A DNA stretch of 64,000 nt from Episyrphus balteatus (taxonomy: Eukaryota; Arthropoda; Insecta; Diptera; Syrphidae), in NCBI RefSeq assembly GCF_945859705.1, contig NC_079134.1, forward strand, positions 32,989,136-33,053,135, read 5' to 3'. Under the pieces are notes generated by a model. The model was not told the origin of the DNA, did not search any database, and saw nothing but the letters and a program-made list of their open reading frames with translations. How positions within the stretch are numbered: position 1 is the first letter of the stretch; each line of letters starts with the position of its first letter. Of the stretch, positions 60,033 through 64,000 are shown piece after piece. The translations under genes and the position numbers were made by a program.

Positions 60033-60440
60033 TGTTCAAAAACGAAATATTAATACGAAATAATAAAACCAAAAAAAAATGTCTTTCAAAAGAATATTTA
60101 ATGTTTACTGCTCGGTGGTTGTTAACAGAAAAGAATGCATTTTAGTTCAAGATGATTGACAACGGCAAAATTATTATGCATATGTAACAATATGTGTAAG
60201 TAACAAACAACAAAGAAGGGGAATAGAAACGTTAACATTAGCATCGAAAGATAAAAAAAACTAAGCATAGGCCGTTAGGTATACATTTGATTTTGCAAAA
60301 CAAAAAATAGGGTAATTTACTAATGTTTGGCCAAGTGGCACATATAGCAAAAATATTTTAAAGTAAAGCAAATTGATAAATTAATGAATTCAAACAATAA
60401 TTAACATAATAAACAATAATTTAACGATGAATATAAAACA
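60033..60440 (-). repeat. 5' LTR of the BEL/Pao element
   Basis: 408 bp, no difference from the 3' LTR seen by eye. Transcription would start inside it and run toward lower coordinates. Right-hand flank is the GGTAC duplication. Confidence 0.97.
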
Positions 60441-60639
60441 GGTACCTTATTGAAATTTAGCCATTACGTTACTTTTAAGATAAGAAAAAATATCATGGTT
60501 AAAAGGGTGTTTTTTTTTTAGTGGAATCAAAAATGATGGGTCACCCTAATGAAATTTGATAAGAACATTGATTTTGTGATAGAAAGCAAGAATAAAGAGT
60601 TTTCATAAAAAAATTTTGGTTTTTTTTTTTTTTTGAAGA

Positions 60640-60795
60640 GACAGTAAAATCTGCAATTGGTCCCAAAAAGCCAATGATTCATTTTATTTATGGTTTTGAT
60701 GACAAGTTAAACATTTATATGTATATAAGTTCTTACACGTTTTACGCGAATCATTTGCTTTTTGGGGCCAATTGCAGATTTTACTGTCTCTTCGA
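60640..60795. repeat. Outer hairpin of the large palindrome
   Basis: GAAGAGACAGTAAAATCTGC and CCAAAAAGCCAATGATTC (60640-60680) pair with GCGAATCATTTGCTTTTTGG and GCAGATTTTACTGTCTCTTC (60747-60794). The left arm has only one counterpart (48873-48916), so the right edge carries an additional local inversion. Confidence 0.75.
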
Positions 60796-60800
60796 AAATT

Positions 60801-62788
60801 AATTTTTTTCCTGTTGGTTATCAACTTGCGTGGAGTTACTTTTCAGTAATAAGATATTTAAAATTAAATTTAAATTAAAATTTTAAAATTACAAAAACAC
60901 CCCATTAAATCTCTAAAAGAAAAGAAGTTTTGAACATTTTGTCAACAAATTTGTTGAAGGTTATTATTTTTTTAATAATTCTTTAATATAAAAGTTTTTG
61001 AAAATTTCAAAAATTAAAAATAAAAAAAAATAGAGTATTAAATCCACAAACCAAAACAAAATATTTTCAAAATTTTTCTCAATTTTAAATTAAGAAATAT
61101 TAAAAAGATTTTCGTACAAAAGTGTTCATTGAAATCGATTAAGTCTATTTCGTTAAAGCAATAGAAATCAAGAAAAAAGGTTCTATGTCAGGTACCGTTA
61201 ATAACTTCCGAAAATAGTCTTGTTTTAAATCAAAAGTAGGACCTTTTTGCATCAGTATATGTGTTTTTTGTTAAATCAAAATCGAATTCTTTTCCAGTTT
61301 TGGTTTATCCAATAAATGAGCTGTTTTTTTTTCGAAGTCATAAAAATAGATTTTTGTTATTCTTCTGAAAAAATCACCTTTCTAATAAATATCCAGAAAT
61401 ATTTGATAGACTCATAATGATGAAACAGAAAATATAAAATTGACGATTCTAATTAAATATCCACCATGCCTAAGCCTTCTATTTACAAAACATAAAAGCA
61501 AACAACTTATATTATGAATATTATGTTTATTTTTACTTAATTTTCTTTCCACTTACGCACCATCTGCAAAATTACATATAAATTAACACTTCACGCTAGG
61601 ACAATTAATCTAAGTTTATGAGCCGTAACAAGTGATGATGAGTCGTACGTCCGTTTTTGGTCGTCTCTATTATAATAACCCTTACATTTCTAATTTTCAA
61701 AAATATGAATTTGTATGTTTTAAAAACAATAATTTGTCCACCCTCTCTGTTTTTGGCTTCATTATTAAAAAAAATAACCCCCATAAAACAAAAACACACA
61801 CAAAGAACAAAAAAAAAAAATATGAAGCGTTAAATAAAACAACGCCATGAATCAATATAACAAGTCACGTGGCGGTAGTAACTCTTCGTTGCACTATTTA
61901 AGCATTTCTCTGTAAAGAAGCAAGTCCATAAAAACCCCACCATTTTTTGAATACCTACCTAAATTGAAACTATGCAGAGTATACTGGTTTCTTTCATCAA
62001 AACATAAATGCCTACATCATCATAGCCAGGAGACAAACCCTTAAAGACACAATGCCGCCACGCTCGAGCCACTTGAAACATTGAACAAGCCAGCAGATGC
62101 AACCAGCATCCTTGGATCCTAAATCATATTGCACCCGAGAAAATTGACTTGAAAAATATAAATCGCTTCGGAGCGCTATTTTTAGGTTAATTTTCTAAAA
62201 TAAATCTTCCGTGCAATATAGAACTATAGTTAGGGAGTATTATTGTGTTGTTGTTGTTGTTGTTGTTGGTGGTGCATGCCAAAGACTGGATACTCAAGAC
62301 CTAAGAGCCATCATGTCGTATTAATCATCGAAAGTGTAAAATTTTACAGAAAAAAAAAATTAAGGTGCACTTTACACGGCCGATCTGAAATTTTTATTTT
62401 ACACAGCTGCCAAGATATATACTGAAACACCAGTGCCATTTACGTCAGGGATTTAAACTGATTTGGGGACAAGCGCTCCATCAGGGATTTTATGAGTTGA
62501 ATGGGGTTTTTTTTTTTGGTGATGGGGAATTCTTGAACATATCCCTCGGCAGCTAATTAAATGCACTCGATCGGTCCATTCGTCTATGTGATGGGGGTAA
62601 TAATCATGTCTAATGCAGCGATACAATCAACGAAATGATGCGCAACGCAACACCAATCCTACACAATACTATTAGATATGACGTGTGTGTGTGTGCTAAG
62701 CACGTTCTAATATGATATTGCCAGGTTTAAAATGTATAAATTTCGATTAAAATTGTAAAAAAAGATAGATAATTTTATTATTTTTAAT
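60801..62788. other. Non-coding stretch
   Basis: AT-rich to 61.5 kb, with CAGGTACCGTTAATAAC near 61190 (shared with about 15.4 kb). Then unique DNA with a (TTG)n run at about 62244-62270 and a (GT)n run near 62680. No gene recognised. Confidence 0.4.
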
Positions 62789-63461
62789 TGGCGCCCAATG
62801 TAGAACTTGGTTGATTGAAATTCTTTGGAAAAATAAGTAAGTAAGATTGTGATAGAATATGTGCGAGAAAAATCTTACTTACTTAATTTTGCATCAGGGT
62901 CAACGAAATAACTCATATAAAAAAAATTACCTATCTTAAATGGCGCCCGGGATAAAAATAAATTTTTGTTTTCTTTTGCGGTTTTTTTTTTTTCATGAAA
63001 ATTTCCAATGTTTACTTTTGGGCCAAGAACTGATTCCATTTTTTCTATTTAAACACTCAGGCAAAACTGTTGCCAATAACTTGTGTTGAAAAATTGATTG
63101 TTATAGTTATCAAAAACCAATACAAGATGAATTTATACTTATTTTTTTAAAATACTAAAATGGCGCCCAAGTGAAAACTTAATTCTCATTCACCCAAACC
63201 ATGGCTTAAACCAAGCCATCTTATAAGTGAATAAGCATGACATTAATGTTAACAAAAAGTTCTTTTGGAATATAGTTAAATAAATGAAGTGTATTTTAAA
63301 AATTTTCGTAATCTTAAATGGCGCCCGGGTGAAGACAAAATTTTTTAATCTCATGTAAAAAAAATATATCTGGAATTCTTATAGCTATTTGAACCAAAAC
63401 AAGTTATAGCCCAAAATGCTTTTAAACCCCTTTCCAAAATAACCTAAAATGGCGCCCGAGT
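62789..63461 (+). repeat. TGGCGCCC motif cluster B (5 copies)
   Basis: TGGCGCCCAATG (62789), TGGCGCCCGGG (62941), TGGCGCCCAAGTG (63161), TGGCGCCCGGGTG (63319) and TGGCGCCCGAGT (63450) all point the same way. Four of the five are preceded by TTAAA or TAAAA. Spacings are 152, 220, 158 and 131 bp, and intervening sequences are not alignable by eye. Same motif as cluster A. No LTR, pol fragment or open frame accompanies them. Confidence 0.7.
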
Positions 63462-64000
63462 AAAGTCAAAATACTACAATTTATAAGTAAAAAGTGACAG
63501 ATTTTACTGATAAACTATTAATATGAAAAGACTGGCAACACTCTTTCAACTACAGGTACCCCTTTTCTTGATTTTTAAGTTTTATGCACCCATGTCGATT
63601 GACTGAATTCCGTCAACAGTGACATGTAATTCAAAAGGGAATCCTTGACTAGAACAATTATACTTGTGTGTTGTTATTGTTATTTACGATCGAGTTTATC
63701 ACTTCCGAAGTTACTCTCGTGACGAGCATGTTATTTTTTCGTTGTGGAAATGGTGGCAGGCTATAGTACCCGGTGTGTGTCATTCTTGTGTTGTATTTCT
63801 CTGAGATATAGAGAAAACACAAAGATTCCCCAGGAATTGAAATCAATTTTAATGGAGATACATGATGTAACGCATTTAGGAGCAAAAAAAATACACTTTG
63901 TTACAAGGTGGCATACGTTATGGATTAAATTGTTTCAATGATGACAATATACAAGTATAAAAAGGGTGCGTGAACAACAAGTCTTTCTATACTCTTTTGG
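63462..64000. other. Window edge with a TATA-like element
   Basis: TATAAAAAGGGTGCG begins at 63956, a good insect TATA box in unique DNA, followed by the window end. If real, a transcription start would lie near 63985-63990 and the gene to the right of this window. Confidence 0.3.

Larger units (their letters stand above)
53962..60440 (-). mobile_element. Full-length BEL/Pao LTR retrotransposon
   Basis: 6479 bp, flanked by the 5-bp duplication GGTAC (53957-53961 and 60441-60445). Two 408-bp LTRs beginning TG and ending CA enclose a primer-binding site, one intact gag-pol frame and a polypurine tract in the expected order on the minus strand. There is no env-like frame. Identical LTRs and an intact frame indicate a very recent insertion. 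It landed in the right arm of the large palindrome, which resumes at 60441. Confidence 0.97.
48780..60800. repeat. Large palindrome of AAACACCCTTTCA units
   Basis: The left arm (about 48780-50900) and right arm (about 60800-51760, reversed) align end to end once three transposons are removed. Shared anchors: ATTGGCTTTTTGG (48873; reverse near 60670), ATTTTATCGGACTTATCGCGG (49202; reverse near 52569), TCCTTCACCCTC (50727; reverse near 51930) and GTACTATTTTACCTGTACTAT (50868; reverse near 51767). The box AAACACCCTTTCA appears near 48921, 49041, 49118, 49246, 49395 and 50750 and reversed near 51901, 52231, 52381, 52533, 53877 and 60502. It marks a diverged unit usually about 120-160 bp long. Arms are about 1.05-1.3 kb without insertions. 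The roughly 860-bp spacer holds the peptide gene. Confidence 0.85.

Overview
This is strongly AT-rich eukaryotic DNA, most likely from an insect and plausibly a fly. The evidence is a BEL/Pao retrotransposon, Tc1-like, hAT-like and Mutator-like DNA elements, and one 65-bp intron with a GTATGA donor, a CTAAT branch point and a TTCTAG acceptor. The species cannot be named from the sequence. No conserved host gene is recognisable. The window reads as intergenic or intronic DNA made of unique non-coding stretches and nested transposons.

Layout. 1-3787 is unique AT-rich DNA. 3788-4606 is a MITE with GGGCATTATGGC repeats and a TA target site. 4916-5662 and 10268-11213 are two members of one fold-back family. 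9596-10200 holds three TGGCG(C/T)CCAACG motifs; five more TGGCGCCC copies lie at 62789-63461. 13108-16910 is a Tc1-derived palindrome (arms about 735 bp) with two later insertions in its left arm. 19831-21760 is a seven-copy array of 266-283 bp units. 22829-24262 is a dispersed element split by a 1162-bp hAT with an 8-bp target duplication; a second copy at 33777-34022 shows the empty site. 24988-42490 is mostly dispersed repeats, including a four-copy family (R1), a TIR element (27480-29858), a hairpin cluster (34575-35046) and a GC-palindrome-rich hAT (39990-40935). 43616-44217 is a 600-bp GAA array.

48780-60800 is the most structured part: a large inverted repeat whose arms carry a recurrent AAACACCCTTTCA box. 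Three transposons sit in its arms, each with a clean target duplication: a 998-bp hAT-like element (8 bp), a 1185-bp Mutator-like element (9 bp) and a 6479-bp BEL/Pao element (5 bp, GGTAC). The BEL element has two 408-bp LTRs identical by eye and an uninterrupted 1782-residue gag-pol frame, so it is very young and may be active.

In the unique spacer between the arms, on the minus strand, lies the only convincing host-type gene: TATA box, 20-codon exon, 65-bp intron, 23-codon exon and AATAAA. It encodes a 43-residue secreted peptide precursor with a signal peptide, a Lys-Arg site and a Gly-Gly-Lys end. I do not recognise its family. A short spliced gene framed by a repeat-built palindrome is the best candidate here for something undescribed.
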